From positions 8,658,501-8,722,500 of the forward strand of contig NC_090794.1 of assembly GCF_040054535.1 (NCBI RefSeq): DNA of 64,000 nucleotides, written 5' to 3'. Within the stretch, counting starts at the first letter, position 1. Each line of letters begins with the position of its first letter. This document shows positions 12,420 through 26,700 of the stretch, one piece after another. The notes beneath the pieces are model-generated. The model was not told the origin of the DNA. It was given only the letters and a program-made list of their open reading frames with translations, and ran no database searches. The stretch comes from Antennarius striatus. Taxonomy: Eukaryota > Chordata > Actinopteri > Lophiiformes > Antennariidae. A program made the position numbers and the translations under genes.

Positions 12420-12840
12420 TGTGTCACTGAAGAGTCCTAAGACAGGAGCTGGAGAGATTTTCTACTTGTCCTGAATTACCAGCCAGCTGTAAACTACAAG
12501 TCCCCCTCCACAGCAGGAGATTCACTCTTCCCATTAGCGTTGGCATTGCGCCGACTACAAATGTGGGATCCATGGTTGTCTGGAGGCCCAGTTGGGACAA
12601 GACCCTCTGTCACTCATTGCGACACATGTCATAAATGCATTGTCTTGCCATCAATCCGGAGACCTAACCACCTCAACAGCAGATGGAGACCCAGCAGGAA
12701 AACAGGGGGCCATGCCCTGAGCCTCTGCCCCACACAGAGTGCACTCGGTGGGAGAAAAAGGGGCCACAACTACAGGGGAGACCCATACCGTGGACTGGAC
12801 CTCCTGTGGATACACCTCTGGATGAAGTCCTAATGCTGTC
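12420..12840. promoter_or_regulatory. Candidate conserved non-coding element
   Basis: This 400-bp stretch is GC-balanced and free of simple repeats, unlike the AT-rich DNA around it. The 97-residue frame across it (12,540-12,833) has no recognisable domain and starts without exon signals, so I treat the stretch as possibly regulatory rather than coding. Confidence 0.22.
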
Positions 12841-15800
12841 CATGATTAATTAGAGACAAATGTAAATACCCTGTTAAGGCTGTGTGAGAAAAAAAGGAAG
12901 TGCTTGATAATTAGATAAGCATTTTAAAGTTTTTTTCTATTCATACAGTTAATCTTTCATGCCAGCAACTTCATATCAAAACTTCAGCTATGAGTAAATA
13001 TATGAAGGTCAAAAACCAGTTAGTACAGACACATCTTCCAAATTTAGGAGGGAACAGTGATAAATATGGTCTGCAAGGGATAAAGATGTCTCCCCTCCCC
13101 TGAATTGATAAATAATGATATTCATAAAACGACCACCTACTGGGGGAACAGGAAAAACTGTTCCTAAGCAACAACATACACACTCTTACAAGCTACATCT
13201 TGGGAAATTTTGACCGGATTGGGATGCAAACAACAGAAAACCTTTAACTAGGCCATGTTATGAGTCTGCTCCCTATGGCTGAGTATCTGGCACAAATCCC
13301 CCAACTAATGATACGTACTGCATTTCAACAAAAAAACAATAAAAAGAAGGAAAAAAAGCTGGGTGGGTATTTTTAAAAACCAAATCTCAAGTCTTTTTGA
13401 GTAGTCCTCCAGCTCAGAGTATCTGTGAATGATTACAGGTCATATAATTGAGGTTCCAGAATCCATCAGGGGTAAAGGTCTTGTCTTATTTTTCATACCT
13501 TTTAAGCTGTACAATAGACGAGCGCTCCAAAGTTCAAGAACCGAACAGCCATCTATCTAATTCCTGTGTTCCCTGCAGTCCTCAGAAACCATCTTCCATG
13601 ATCAGTTTCATCAGAAAACTGATAGCTGAGACACACTGATGAAGTCTTATGTCCATTTCATGTAATTAATCGGTGAGTACTGTCCATGAATTTCCAACAT
13701 GGGATCACTAAATGTAAGAAATGTTGCATTTGGTGGAGATAAAAATCACAAAGCCAATGAAGTGAGTGGAAATCTTGTCAAAATATGAAACAACCTTATA
13801 AGGCAATGTAGTATTCTGTTATATTTTCCTCTAAGGATTTTATTAGCATATTATGCTTTGGAGAACTGTATGATGTAAATCCGAGCGCAATACAAGAGTT
13901 ATATCTGGCAGAGTGTGTGTTTTTAATGGTGTGAGATTAAGTAATGTTTGCATTTCGAAAGCCCTGATATTGTTGTCTCCATCCACAAAGACTCCAAAAC
14001 AATTACTATTCAAAAATGAGGGATGTTTGTTTCTCCCTGTCATTAATTACAAGTAATCAAAGACAGCGTGTGATTTAAAAGCAACACTTTGCAAGGAGAT
14101 TGCATAGGTCAGCTGACAAAACATTGTTTTCTGGGTAGAGCATTTCCAGAAAAGTGATCAAACAACATGACATGAAAAAAAAAACCCACAACATGATAGA
14201 TCAGTCTCAAAAAATAATAATCAGCATATCACAGGTGTTATGTAGTCGGAAAATCGGCAATGAAATGAAAAAAAATTTCATTTTTGTCACACAAAAAATG
14301 CTGTTAATAAAAATTTAACTGAATTTAAAGACGCTTTCTTAACCGTGCATCAGGTTTTACCTTCAGTAAGTGACTAGTGTCTCTTTGAACTGTATGTCTG
14401 GTGCCAAGTGGCTTGCTGTGTATAAGAGAGAGGCCAGCAGAATAGCTTCATTGCCCTCTTGTGGTGAAAAGAAGTGACATTTGTCCAGCTTCATCAGTCC
14501 GCTTCACCACAGGCCTTCTCTGAATCTCAACATGAATGCTGTTTGTGAGGATTTCTGTCAAAATGATGGGGAAGTGAAAACATCTGTGCAGCTGGAGGGA
14601 AGTCTCACGTTTCTATTCTTAAGTCAATGCAGTTCTTCAGATGTTTTTCATTTGCACATTTTATAACTATGGCCAGCTTTGTCGAGGCCTGGGAGACAAA
14701 CCCGACAGCTCAGCAGTGGGTGGGTTCAAGAACAGAGTGCCAACATCTTTTGATCAGTTTGGGTTCAGTTTATTATAATAACATAATAGAGACATCATTA
14801 GATATTGTAAGTCAAGTTGCATTTTTTCAGGCATCAGGAGTGGTGTTCTTTCTGAACACACCTGCTAAGGACCCTTCACAGCACAGGTGTCTTCATCATT
14901 AGAGTTTGTTCTTCATCATCTTTTAACTTGAGAAGACTCTTTTTATGGAAGCAAGGAGGAATGAGTTTGTCTCCTTGATGTGGATCCTTGGACAAATGAG
15001 TCTTTTGTTCCAGACATTGATTTCAGATTTCAGAACAAGCAAAAGCTTGTTTGGTCCAATTCATTTTGATTTACATCCCACCACAAATTGAAAATATGCT
15101 GACTTTCTTTGTAGACTTAGATGGGAAGATCAATACCGAATGTGTGCAATAAACATGAAGCAACTCAGAAGCTGATTAGCTTAGCTTTGTACAAAGACCG
15201 CAAAATGATTGGACAAATGTCCAAATGATCAATCTATGTAAAAACAGTGGTGTACAAATCTCTCGTCTTTTTTTCTGGAGGTTATGGGACTGATTTTTGG
15301 TGATCAGCAACTACTTGGACTCCTGACATTGCCATGATATCTTCAAACACTCACTGAAACACCAGGAAGTAACTGCACCACACTCACAGTGCAACACATT
15401 ATAATAAAATACATTTCAATTCATTTTTTATGCATTGGATTTTGTAAAGGGAAAACAAATATATGGTACTCATCAGAACTTTAGTGGTATTTATCTTCTA
15501 TTTCTCAAAATGTGGAACAATTCCTTTAAAATTACAAAACTAATGTTTAAGACATTTGAATCCTTTCAGAAGCTATTTTAACTGATATAGAATGATTTTA
15601 CATGTATCTTTACTTTGAATACCCCAGCTGGTTGAATCAGATTCACAGTCAGAGCTCTGCCAAGTCAAGACTGTAACAGCAAACCTACAGAAATAGATTG
15701 AGTAAAGTGAAACACATCTAATCACCAAAATATCAAGCTTGAAAATCTTTTACTGCACACTGAACACAAATACGCAGTAAGATATTCAATTCAAGACAAA

Positions 15801-15999
15801 GAATGAGCTAATTCAAAAGGGTAACATACTGGAAATGAACAACTGTAATTAAAATAAAAAAGACCATGTGTTTGTAAGAAAAACTGTAGATTTTGTGGGG
15901 AAAATGCATACATTTCTTTCCAGATTCCTTACCAGGAGTCTCATTTTTTTTTATTCCACCAGGCCTGGCAAAGTGAACTAAATGTAGTTTTCAGAGAGA

Positions 16000-16420
16000 G
16001 GAAAGCCCTACAGCTGTTGGAAATAAATCATTAAAACTGTTTCTTTCCCTCAAAGAGAACTGCAGGCATTAATAATAAGTATTCTCACCCACAGATAAAA
16101 GATTGTGTACAAAAATGTCTACATTCGCTCCAGTTTTATTTCTATGTGGCATCTCATCTTCTTTGCTCTGTGTGCTCACCATTCAAGATGCTGCTGCCCT
16201 GTAGCTGAATGTAATGCCTTAGCACGTATGAGACAGAACAATTTCACAGCGCCGTGCCTTCATATTCAGGCTGGAATCTAACTACATTAATCAATATTCA
16301 TAGAGGTAAGAGCATTTAAAGAAGGCCAATGAGATGGTCTTCATTACATCATTATGAACGTTAAACATAATTAATTTATATTAGCAGAAAACATCTATGT
16401 TACCCTGTAATGAAGATGAA
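16000..16420. promoter_or_regulatory. Candidate conserved non-coding element
   Basis: The block contains many homeodomain-type cores (cattaatcaatattcat, aataatcattaaaa-like strings, taattaattt) and a cgccgtgcc island, without repeats or open frames. This pattern resembles deeply conserved fish enhancers. Conservation was not testable. Confidence 0.28.
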
Positions 16421-18375
16421 GGTGCGAGTATTTATCAGTAAATTATAACAACACATAATCCTCGTCATAAGCTGTTTTATCAATTCTTCATCAACCTACA
16501 TAATCGTTATAAGAAAAAAGATTATGAAGAGGTTCAGTCTAAATGTTTAGAGCACATTGCATATTTATTTCAACAGAACAATATAAGAAATGTTATAGAA
16601 ATGACTCCACACTTATTTAGGATCAAGTTATTTAAGTCTAAGAGGGCATATGAAGGGAAATAGATTCAAATCTACAGCAGCCTCTTACAGCACCAGAACA
16701 TAAACAACTGCTCGCAATGAAACCTGTAAATACATACATATACAAGGAGATGATCCGAGGCTACTTCAAAATAAATGTCTGGATTCATATCCTGTCAATA
16801 AACCAATTATCAAGACTGAGTTTCATTTTGGAGTTTCGCTAAAAAACTGGTTTGTTAATTAAATATTGATAATGATAATCAGTCACATATTAAAACAACA
16901 TAGAATTAGCTATAATAATAGTAACAATTGTTTTTTGGTATTTGTACAGAAAGTATTTAGAAATTCATTTCAGTCACAAAACCTTACGCAACAAAAGCAG
17001 GCCAATGTTATTGTCAATGATTAAAAAAACAAAACGAACTTAAATGTCAATTCATACACTATAAAACACAATGTGTGAGTGCAGTGTGGCATTATTTAAA
17101 GAAACCTAAAACAACAGGAATTACATGATTTATAAAATTGGTTATAAAAATATAACTAATATTTAATCGGTTGTGTGTACGTTGAAGAAAAAAGCATGAG
17201 AAGGAAATAGCCACTACTGTCCTGAAGAAAACTTATATAGGACACTCCCTGAGTGCAATATTTTCTCATTCTCATTTGACCCTTTTACAAAGCATCCCTA
17301 TGTGGCTGCATTGTCATTTGTTGTCATGACTCAGAGTCAAGCAACTTAATTCAGGGTTTATATTTCCATTTCAGAGGGACACCAGAAAGAAGACAATTCA
17401 CCGTATGGTTTATCCTTAAAGAATTCCATAAGTACTGTAGACACTGCAAATTTACTACACATAAAAAAATAATACCTGTGTATAAGATTGACTACCTACC
17501 TGTTTTATTTTCCATTACTGATGCTTCCTACATGGTTTAAAAAAATAATTAAGAAGAAAAATAATAACAACATAAACTTCTGGAAAAAAGTGATATCTAT
17601 GTAAGAAAAAGGCACTAGCTACATAGCAGTGTAAACCTGTGCACCATTCATTCAAAAGCTGTGGTTACTGGTAGCAAGGCAAATTAAATGTGCATAGTAG
17701 CATGACAAACTAAAACACTACAGTTTAGGGAAAGAATTAAAAAGTGGCTGAAATCTGTTGCTTGTCACATTTTACTTCATTCTACAAAACAGTCAGTACT
17801 GAATGCCATAATGAATGCTAAACATACCGCAGACAGTAGTTATCATTTAGAAAGGGCTGAAGAAGTGTTCACATTACTGTCATTTACATATATTTAAATT
17901 ACAGTGTTGGGTGTATATTTATATACAGCATATGTGTGTACATATAAATTCACTTAATCAACCCGAAGAAAATCTGCAACCTACTCATTAGGAGCAGTAA
18001 CCATTCACACAATTGTTCACGCATAAATGGAACAGCCGCTGGGAGCAGTTAGGGTTTCAGTGTCAAGCCTAAGGAAGCTTTGACATGTAGACTACAGGGA
18101 CTGTAACCAACCATCTGATAAGTGGTAAACTGCCCTAACACTGCTGCAGCCACAGGGACAAGTCTGCAATAATCATCCTCCTGTTGAAAGTGTTCAGCAA
18201 TTAACTTGAACTTAAATAGTTGTGTATGTTCCACCCACGTTTTGAGTGCCTGTTGAGTGCAGCTTGATGGTTCTCAGAAGGTGTGAAGACAGAGGAACTC
18301 TTCCATTAGTCTGCAGCCTGCATGTGAGACGATTAAAATAAAGAGTCGTGGCAAAAATACATAAAATGAGACAAT

Positions 18376-18420
18376 GGTGTGTGTGTGTGTGTGTGCGCGT
18401 GTGCGTGTGCGTGTGTGTGT
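18376..18420. repeat. (GT)n/(GC) microsatellite
   Basis: An alternating purine-pyrimidine run of about 45 bp includes gcgcgtgtgcgtgtgcgt. Such GC/GT alternation can adopt left-handed DNA, but no function is shown. Confidence 0.95.
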
Positions 18421-19199
18421 ACTGCATGAATTTATTTTAATTTGAGTCTCCCTTATAAGACTCCTGACAGTGAAGCATGTTGCGATCAACATTTTTTAGG
18501 AAAATGTATTGTTGGCTCCGTCCTCATTGCTGTGTTTTTGAATTTAATCTAAACTTGCTGTTCCTTTTTTATTTTTAAATATAGGAGATTGTGTAAAAAA
18601 AAAAATAATGTGGGAGAGTTATGACTGAAAGAATGGATTGTTTCCATACGATCAGTAATAAACCAACAACTTCACTGACATTTAATAAAACCAGAGCTTT
18701 ACCATGGCATTTTAAAACACTACGCCTGAGCGCGCAGCTGATGCCTTTTTTTTGCTCCTGACTCTCCAACAGCGTGAGTCCACCGCTGTCGGATGGTCTG
18801 AGGGTTTGAATGAACAGCGATCATCCCAGAAATCTGCTCATCCTGATTCAAACCTTGCACCCCAATCACCGGAGTCTGTGGGTTTCTTTCTCCTGCATGC
18901 AGGCAAATCGGTGTTTGATCGGTGGATCTGTGGAAAAAAAATAGATCTAACAAAAGGTGACGGAGCTGTTGGCTGCTGCAGATACATGCGAACTGAAATG
19001 TCAATTTTAAAGAGTTTTAAAAATAAAATAAAATAAGATTTCTATGTTTTGCACTGTAGGAAACCATACTGAATCTATAATGTGTCACAACCATGCAACG
19101 GTATTCAATGTTGCATTGCATTTAAATTCTTCATGAATAAATAATATATTCATTGTCATCGGACTATTTTATCGCTACTATCACTGAAAAATACTTCTC

Positions 19200-19620
19200 T
19201 GTTGTTTAAATCCCCTTGCTCTTGCAGGAATATTGCCCGTCAACAAAATTACGACTTGTTGACTGTTTACGAGCAGAACTGGAAATTCCGTGCATTTCGT
19301 TTGTACAGGACGCCGTGAACGCAGCATGTAGAGGAATGAATTGGGTCGAAAAGGACGATGAAAAAATGGACATCGATTGAAAATACTGTTGTAAGACCGA
19401 AATTTCCTTGTCACGAGTATACGCAATGAAGTAGATTAGGCGGTGTGAGAATGTAGCGACGAAAAACCTTGCTTTCAGCGAAAAGATTCGTTTCGAGCAT
19501 CGACTGCCACTGTTGAAGCTAAGTTAGCCTCGGTAGCTTAGAAACCTGCGCTAGCATTTAGCTTTGAGCAACACTAGCGTCACAATACTGACAAATAGGA
19601 CAAGCTAATGTGAAAGCTAG
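19200..19620 (+). promoter_or_regulatory. Probable agbl5 promoter / non-coding first exon region
   Basis: This 400-bp interval has many CpG dinucleotides (for example gacgccgtgaacgcagc and gtagcgacgaaaaacc), whereas the surrounding DNA is CpG-poor. It lies about 1.1 kb upstream of the first coding exon of agbl5, whose 5' UTR begins directly after a splice acceptor (ccaccag, ending 20,642). A non-coding first exon must therefore exist upstream. No TATA box or clear donor could be fixed, so the exact start is unknown. Confidence 0.45.
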
Positions 19621-20704
19621 CTAGTGTTTTAAAAAAAAAAAAATTATTTCAGTAGTTTTAAAATAAAGCAACTGTAATAAATGCACACGCTGGTGTTTCT
19701 CCTTTTCTGCTTAGCTTTGTGCTGGAGGTGTCGGTCAGCTGTTGTTATTGCTTCACTGCAACCATTATTTATCTAATAGGACTACAGTTGTGTTGTCAGA
19801 CATTGTGGCTTAGCATCAGTGACGCACTCTATCTGCGTTAACGGTACCGTGAATACAGGAATGTGCTTGTTATGTTGTTTGAATAAATTCTGTAATTTCC
19901 TTTACGGCCTCACGTAGTCGCTGTTTTGTGTTGACTTGCATCTAAGCAAGTACAGTAATTACATTTGCATCTTTATGAAATGTTATTGAAACTATATATT
20001 AATAAGAAATACTTTCATGTCATTTCATGGTATGGCTGATTATAGGAAATTGGTGACATTGGTATTTAATTTTAGTCTCAACACACATGTCTGCTTGTTG
20101 TAAAATGTATGAATTGTGACTTCAGCTGCATACATAAAACCAGTTTAGATTATGTCTGGCTTGGTTTTTTTTTCTCAAGTAACTCCAAAAGCTGTATTTG
20201 CAGTTTAAGAGTAATTATTTAACTACCCTTGTATATTAAATATATGGTAAAATCACAGAATAAAAGTTCAACACCTCAGTGTAATAGATGTTTATTCCAT
20301 TACTGTGAATTCTGCAGTCTTTAAAGAGATTCAATCCCTGAATGTTCTCTTGTAAGCACATGCATCTGCAAATTAAATGTTACTAAAACACAGTGACATC
20401 CTTTATAAATATACGTTAGGGTTATTTTTTTGTTCCGGCTAAACATTAGCAGTGTGTTTGTAAGATGAAGAAAGACATGCATACCGATAACCCACATACA
20501 ATAAAACATGGCAGTAGCTCCGTGATCCTCTGGAATATCGCAGCAGGTCAAAAATAAATATGGTGCAGCAACATGAATGGCCAGGCTCATTTGATTCACA
20601 ATTAATGTTCACCTTATTGTCTGTTTGTTTGATATCCACCAGGCTGTCAGAGGTCTGTGCTTCAACCTGTGAGGACAAGAAGTGAGAGACTACTATTTAG
20701 AACC

Positions 20705-23700
20705 ATGGAAACTCGCTTCGGTAATATTGTATTCAGCTCCAAATTTGACTCAGGGAATCTGGCGCGTGTGGAGAAGGTGGAAAAGGGCAGCTCCAGTCCT
20801 CCTGTTGATGCCGTTCCGAGTGGAAATGGCCCGCCAGCATCAAACCTTAGCTCTGACTATGAATTTAATGTGTGGACACAGCCAGACTGTGGCGGGACAG
20901 AACATGAGAATGGGAACAGGTATAAAATAAATGCATCTGTAGCAAGTATTTCATATCAGTCACATGGCTGCACAGAACCAAAACTGGAAAAATTGCCAGT
21001 AGTTAAATTACTAGAGTATCTCAAATCACCTTTTTGTGTTTCAGATCATGGTTTTACTTCAGTGTAAGAGGTGTAACACCTGGGAAGATACTAAAGATCA
21101 ACGTAATGAACATGAACAACCAGAGGAAGCTCTACAGCCAGGGCATGGCTCCTCTTGTTCGCACTTTACCTGGCAAAACCCGGTGGGAACGGGTCCGGGA
21201 CAGACCCGTATCTGAGGTACAAAGACACCATCAAGATTTTCAGGGTGGACATGTGAGTGTAATCATTGTAATAACCTGTCTTCTTTCTTTCATCTGTCAC
21301 TTTACAGATCGTCAATAACCAGTTCATCCTCTCATTCACTCACCGGCTGTCAGAAGTGCGAGGGGCAACCACCTACTTCTCCTTCTGCTACCCGTTCTCT
21401 TACAGCGAATGCCAGGAGATGTTGCAGCAGTTTGACAAAACGTACCCCAAAGCTGATCAACTCTGTCCAAGCAGGTAAAGCACAACACACAAACACACAC
21501 ACACACACACACATTCAGAGGTTTTTTTAAAATCTCTGTCTTCTCTCTTCGGCCCACAGCGAACCAGTTGCCTCCATCTAACCCTGTCTTCTGCATCCTC
21601 TTCTCTCACACCAACTACCTTCATGTCCTCTTTCACTACATCCATAAACCTCCTCTTTGGTCTTCCTCTAGGCCTCCTGCCTGGCAGTTCAAAACTCAGC
21701 ATCCTTCTACCAATATATTCACTATCTCTCTTTGGACATGTCCAAACCATCTCAGTCTGCCTCTCTGACTTTATCTCCAAAACCTCCAACATGTGCTGTC
21801 CCTCTGATGTACTCATTCCTGATCCTATCCTTCCTGGTCACTCCCAAAGAGAACCTCAGCATCTTCATCTCTGCTACCTCCAGCTCTGTCTCCTGTCTTT
21901 TCCTCAGTGACACTGTCTCTAGACCAAACAACATCGCTGGTCTCACCACAGTTTTGTACACCTTTCCTTTCATTCTTGCTGAAACTCTTCTATCACACAT
22001 CACACCTGACACTTTTCTCCACCTGTTCCATTCTGCCTGTACACACTTCTTCACCTCTTTTCCACACTCTCCATAGCTCTGGACTGTTGACCCTAGGCAC
22101 TTAAAATCTTCCACCTTCTTGATCTCTTCTCCCTGTAACCTCACTCTTCCACTTGGGTCCCTCTCATTCACACACATGTACTCTGTCTTACTGTGACTAA
22201 CCTTCATCCCTCTCCTTTCCAGGACAAACCTCCACCTCTCTAGCTTCTCCTCCACCTGTTCCCTGCTCTCACTACAGATCACAATGTCATCTGCAAAAAT
22301 CGTAGTCCATGGAGATTCCATGGAGATTCCTGCAGTCCCACCTCCACCTTGAACTCCTCTGTCACACCTACACACACCTCACCACTGTCTTACAGTCCTC
22401 ATACATGTCCTACTCCACTCTAACATTCTTCTCTGCCACTCCAGACTTCCTCATACAATACCACAGTTCCTCTCTGGGCACCCTGTCATCGGCTTTCTCC
22501 AGATCTAGAAAAACACAATGAAGCTCCCTCTGGCCTTCTCTGTACTTCTCTATCAACATCCTCAAAGCAAATACTGCATCTGTAGTACTCTTGTTTGGCA
22601 AGAAACCATACTGCTGCTCACAAATGTTCACTTCTGACCTTAGTCTAGCTTCAACTGCTCTTTCCCATAACTTCATTGTATGGCTCATCAGCTTTATTCC
22701 TCTGTAGTTGCCACAACACTGCACATCTCCCTTGTTCTTGTAAATGGGCACCAGCAAAAATCTCTGTCTAATTTGTATAATTTCTGTCTCCCATTGATTT
22801 CCGTCCTTTCCTGCTCTTGATGGCAGTGCTCCGGACACCATTTATTATCACAGAGAACTGCTCTGCAACTCCCTCGATGGCAATAGAGTGGACCTGCTCA
22901 CTGTGACCAATTGCAGCGGGATGCAAGAGGAGAGAGAACCCCGTTTGCCTAAGCTGTTTCCGGACACCAGCACGCCAAGAGCACACCGTTTCCCTGGCAA
23001 AAGGGTATTACGCAGTCACACATGAACACCCAATCAGTATTCTTTCCTGTAAGGTAATACCCTTAATGGATGAGAACACCAGCAGTGAACCTGACCCTGG
23101 GCCCATGTGTAACTCATGTATTTCAGGTGTTTTTTCTCAGCAGTCGAGTGCACCCCGGGGAGACTCCCTCATCCTTTGTGTTCAATGGTTTCCTGAACTT
23201 TATCCTAAGAAGAGACGACCCTCGTGCTCACGCACTACGGAAAATGTTTGTGTTCAAGCTCATCCCCATGCTCAACCCAGATGGTGTCATTCGTGGGCAC
23301 TACAGGCAAGAACTGCATGTGTAACAACAGTGTAAACTATTACAGCAGTGTTGGAAACAATGATACATCCTTAATATGATATTATGTTTTATCGTACTAA
23401 ATATTTTTTGAAAACATGATAGATTTTCTGAAGGATACTGGTAGTTTCCATTCAAAGAATCACTTCACTTATTGTCAGCATTTTATAATCCTGTCCACTC
23501 GCAATCTCCTAAACTATAAATGCTATGTTCACAAAGTTTTACACATATATTAACCACGATAAGTAGTTGTACCACATGATATTTTGCAACTTTATTTTGT
23601 GTTGTTTTCATGGAAACATATGTTTCATGACATGCCTGAAGCGTGGTCATCTTCCAAATCAAACTCTTTGTCTCCAACAAACTTTACCCTTTATATCTTA

Positions 23701-26700
23701 TACCCTTTATGCTCATGTCAACCATAACATTTGACTGTCATCCAGGTGAGATGAATGAATAAACAGACCTATCTCTGGTGACTATATAAAAAAGTGTAGT
23801 AGCATTTTATTGATACGGAGATGTGTTTTTGTTATGCTATGAATTTGTCTCAGTCTGTAATGGGGCTAAAATTAAGTACTTAACTAGTAGTTAAGAATTA
23901 ATCCAAAAGACTTTTTATTCCTCTCTAACTTTGTTCAGTACGTTTTCAAGTTATAGGGTCAATTTCAGATGCACAAAAAGCATTTATGAGTACATTTCTT
24001 CCCTATAGCAAACTTAGTTTGGAAACATAATTTCTTATTTAATTCTAAAATGAAATATTGGGTTTTTTGCATGTGCGAGGCAACAAACAGTTCCTTCTCA
24101 CAGTGTGAGAGTTTCTGAATTCCTTCCTTTGGAAACCAATATTTGGTTTGTGTATTGCAATGTGGAACACCACTGTGCAGCTCTGTGTGCATGTGAAGGG
24201 AGTGCTGGTTATGCAGAGGCTTAAAGATCCAGGTTGTAAGTCACATCATGACTGTCAGCAGCCAAAGGTTGAACTTGAATCACTGTGTTAAACATCTGTT
24301 TTTTGTGTCTTTTCTGTAGGACGGATTCCAGGGGCGTCAACCTGAACAGACAATACCTGAACCCTAGCCCAGAGCTGCACCCTTCTATCTATGCAGCCAA
24401 AACATTGTTGCTTTACCATCACACACACAACCGCTTACACAGGTCTCAGTCCAACACGCACTGTAACGCCCCTCCGACACACACTGCTCCCCTTAACATC
24501 AAACCGGCCAATCAGCACCAACCACCTCCCTTTACCGCACTTGAAGTCAGCTTGAACCAACGAAATGCAGAGAAGGCAGCAAACCCTTGTTTGCCAGAAG
24601 TTCCAATGGTGATGGAGGAGAACCTTTGGGTCAACACAGAGATGGAGAAGAGCGACACTGACATCACAAGCTCCTCGGAAACTGTTGCTCCTCCTCCTGT
24701 AGAGGTAACCGCACCACAGGTGGAGGAGCAGGAATTCATTCCTCCTCAGGAGGGAGGTGTCGCTTATTATGTGGACCTGCATGGCCATGCCTCTAAACGG
24801 GGTTGCTTCATGTATGGAAATAACCTTCCTGAGGAGGGACAGCAGGTGACATTTCTATTTGTCCCCTCTTCAGTGTATTTTTGTAATGCAATAAATTAAT
24901 GAATTACTTAATGGCTATCATAGTCAGAGTTTGTGTGATATGCATCTAAGCTCCTGCATCCTCCATCTGCAGGTGGAGAACATGCTTTATCCGAGACTGA
25001 TCGCTGTGAACTCCGCACACTTTGATTTCCTTGGATGTAATTTCTCGGAGAAGAATATGTATGCACGAGACAAGAGAGACGGGCAGTCTAAAGAAGGCAG
25101 TGGGCGAGTGGCTGTTCACAAAGCCATCGGGCTGCTGCACAGGTGAGATTTTAATGGCGTTATATAAGAGTTACTTTTTTGTCTTTTTTTTTGTTGTTGT
25201 TATTCTGGAGAGTTGAAGAAAATGGGATGAGGAAAGAAATCATTTAAGGCAATTTGCTTATATTTCAGAGACTTCACGAAGAAACACTAAAAAAAACAAG
25301 CTGCTGTCGTAACTTCAGGCTCTATATTAAATATAACAATCTGACGTGACCCCAATACACACTTTTTTTTTTCTTTGTATGTTCCTGTTGTTTGGTCCCC
25401 ACCAGCTACACTTTGGAGTGCAACTACAACACAGGAAAAATCATGAACACTATCCCGCCTGCTTGTCATGACAACGGCCGAGCAACCCCTCCTCCGCCTC
25501 CATCGTTCCCTCCAAAATACACTCCTGAAATATTTGAGCAGGTAGGAAAACAACAGTGGTTTTCTGTAAGTATAGTATTCATATAGTTTTTGCATTCCCA
25601 TGAATTATAGGTTTCTAGTCCACGAAAGTAATCCTTTTACTCTGGGAGTGTTCATCTGAGTGTGAGTCTTTTTTGCAAGTAGTTCTCATATTAATGAGAA
25701 AATAAATTAAATACTGTAACTTCATCACCCACCCACTCTGGTCATTTGAAGCAGAAATAAAACCAATAACAATCCAGTCCATCATCCCGGTTATTGCTCG
25801 TCCTATTTAATAACTGCAAAACTAACTTAACATTTATATGGACAGTCTGAAGTCAGTTTACATATTGTGTATCAGGTGGGCCGTGCCGTGGCAATATCAG
25901 CCCTGGATATGGCCGAGTGTAACCCCTGGTCACGGCTGGTGCTCTCTGAGCACAGCTGCCTGACAAACCTTCGAGCGTGGATTCTCAAGCACGTCCGCAA
26001 TACCAAAGGCCTGAATGCACACGTCCATGCTCATCCTCCACCTAGAATCCACCACAATGGCAGCAAGGCTTCACCACCGAAGAGCTTCAACACGTGAGTT
26101 TAAACCTAAAAATACAATATGTGTCACTATCCTTTCATTTTTTGACACGTGGAAACTTGGATCATCGTTTCTGAGTGTGTTGTGATTTCCGAGCAGCTGT
26201 CTGTCCAGCTCAGCGTCGGAGAACACCTTCAGACGCGTTCGCTGCAACAGCCAAAGCAGCAGCAGCCAGACACCCTCCCCAAAGATGCACAGTTCTCCAA
26301 GTTTCACTTTTGGCTGCCCCCCACCTCGAACTCACAACCATCACAGCAACACACACACCAGTGGACGCGGAGGCAACAAGACACTCGGGCCAGTCAGGGG
26401 TAAGCTGACCTCTCAACCATCTGCTTGTGATGCTGGCTGGCATTTTCTGCCACCTTCCTGTGGGTGTACCAGCTCCTCTTTTTGTTTGCTGTCATCTGGT
26501 TCTTTCTTTCTTGAACCCATCCTCTCTTCCTGCTGAATTTGTTTTTTTAAGAAAGACTCGTAGGTGGCCGTTGTGTTGACTCCGTGGACAGGCTTTTTGT
26601 ACTGACATTGTAAATTGGGTATCAAGAGAAACATCCAAGTCATGGATGTCTGCATGACCCCTGCATGACCTGAGCATGAGTCTACTGTCTGCTAATGGGT

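Larger units (their letters stand above)
9740..19200. other. Gene-free stretch upstream of agbl5
   Basis: No exon with recognisable protein similarity was found on either strand. The content is an AAT/ATT/GTT repeat with an adjacent perfect hairpin (11,703-11,860), two motif-rich candidate regulatory blocks (12,420-12,840 and 16,000-16,420), a GT microsatellite (18,376-18,420) and a CTCF-like motif at 14,451-14,464. Otherwise it is plain AT-rich DNA. Confidence 0.5.

Noticed and set aside
12540..12833. A 97-codon open frame on the plus strand
   Set aside because: No similarity to any family I know and no splice context; the sequence looks regulatory rather than coding.
24435..24788. Antisense open frame of 117 codons inside agbl5 exon 6
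   Set aside because: It is a shadow of the real coding exon on the other strand.
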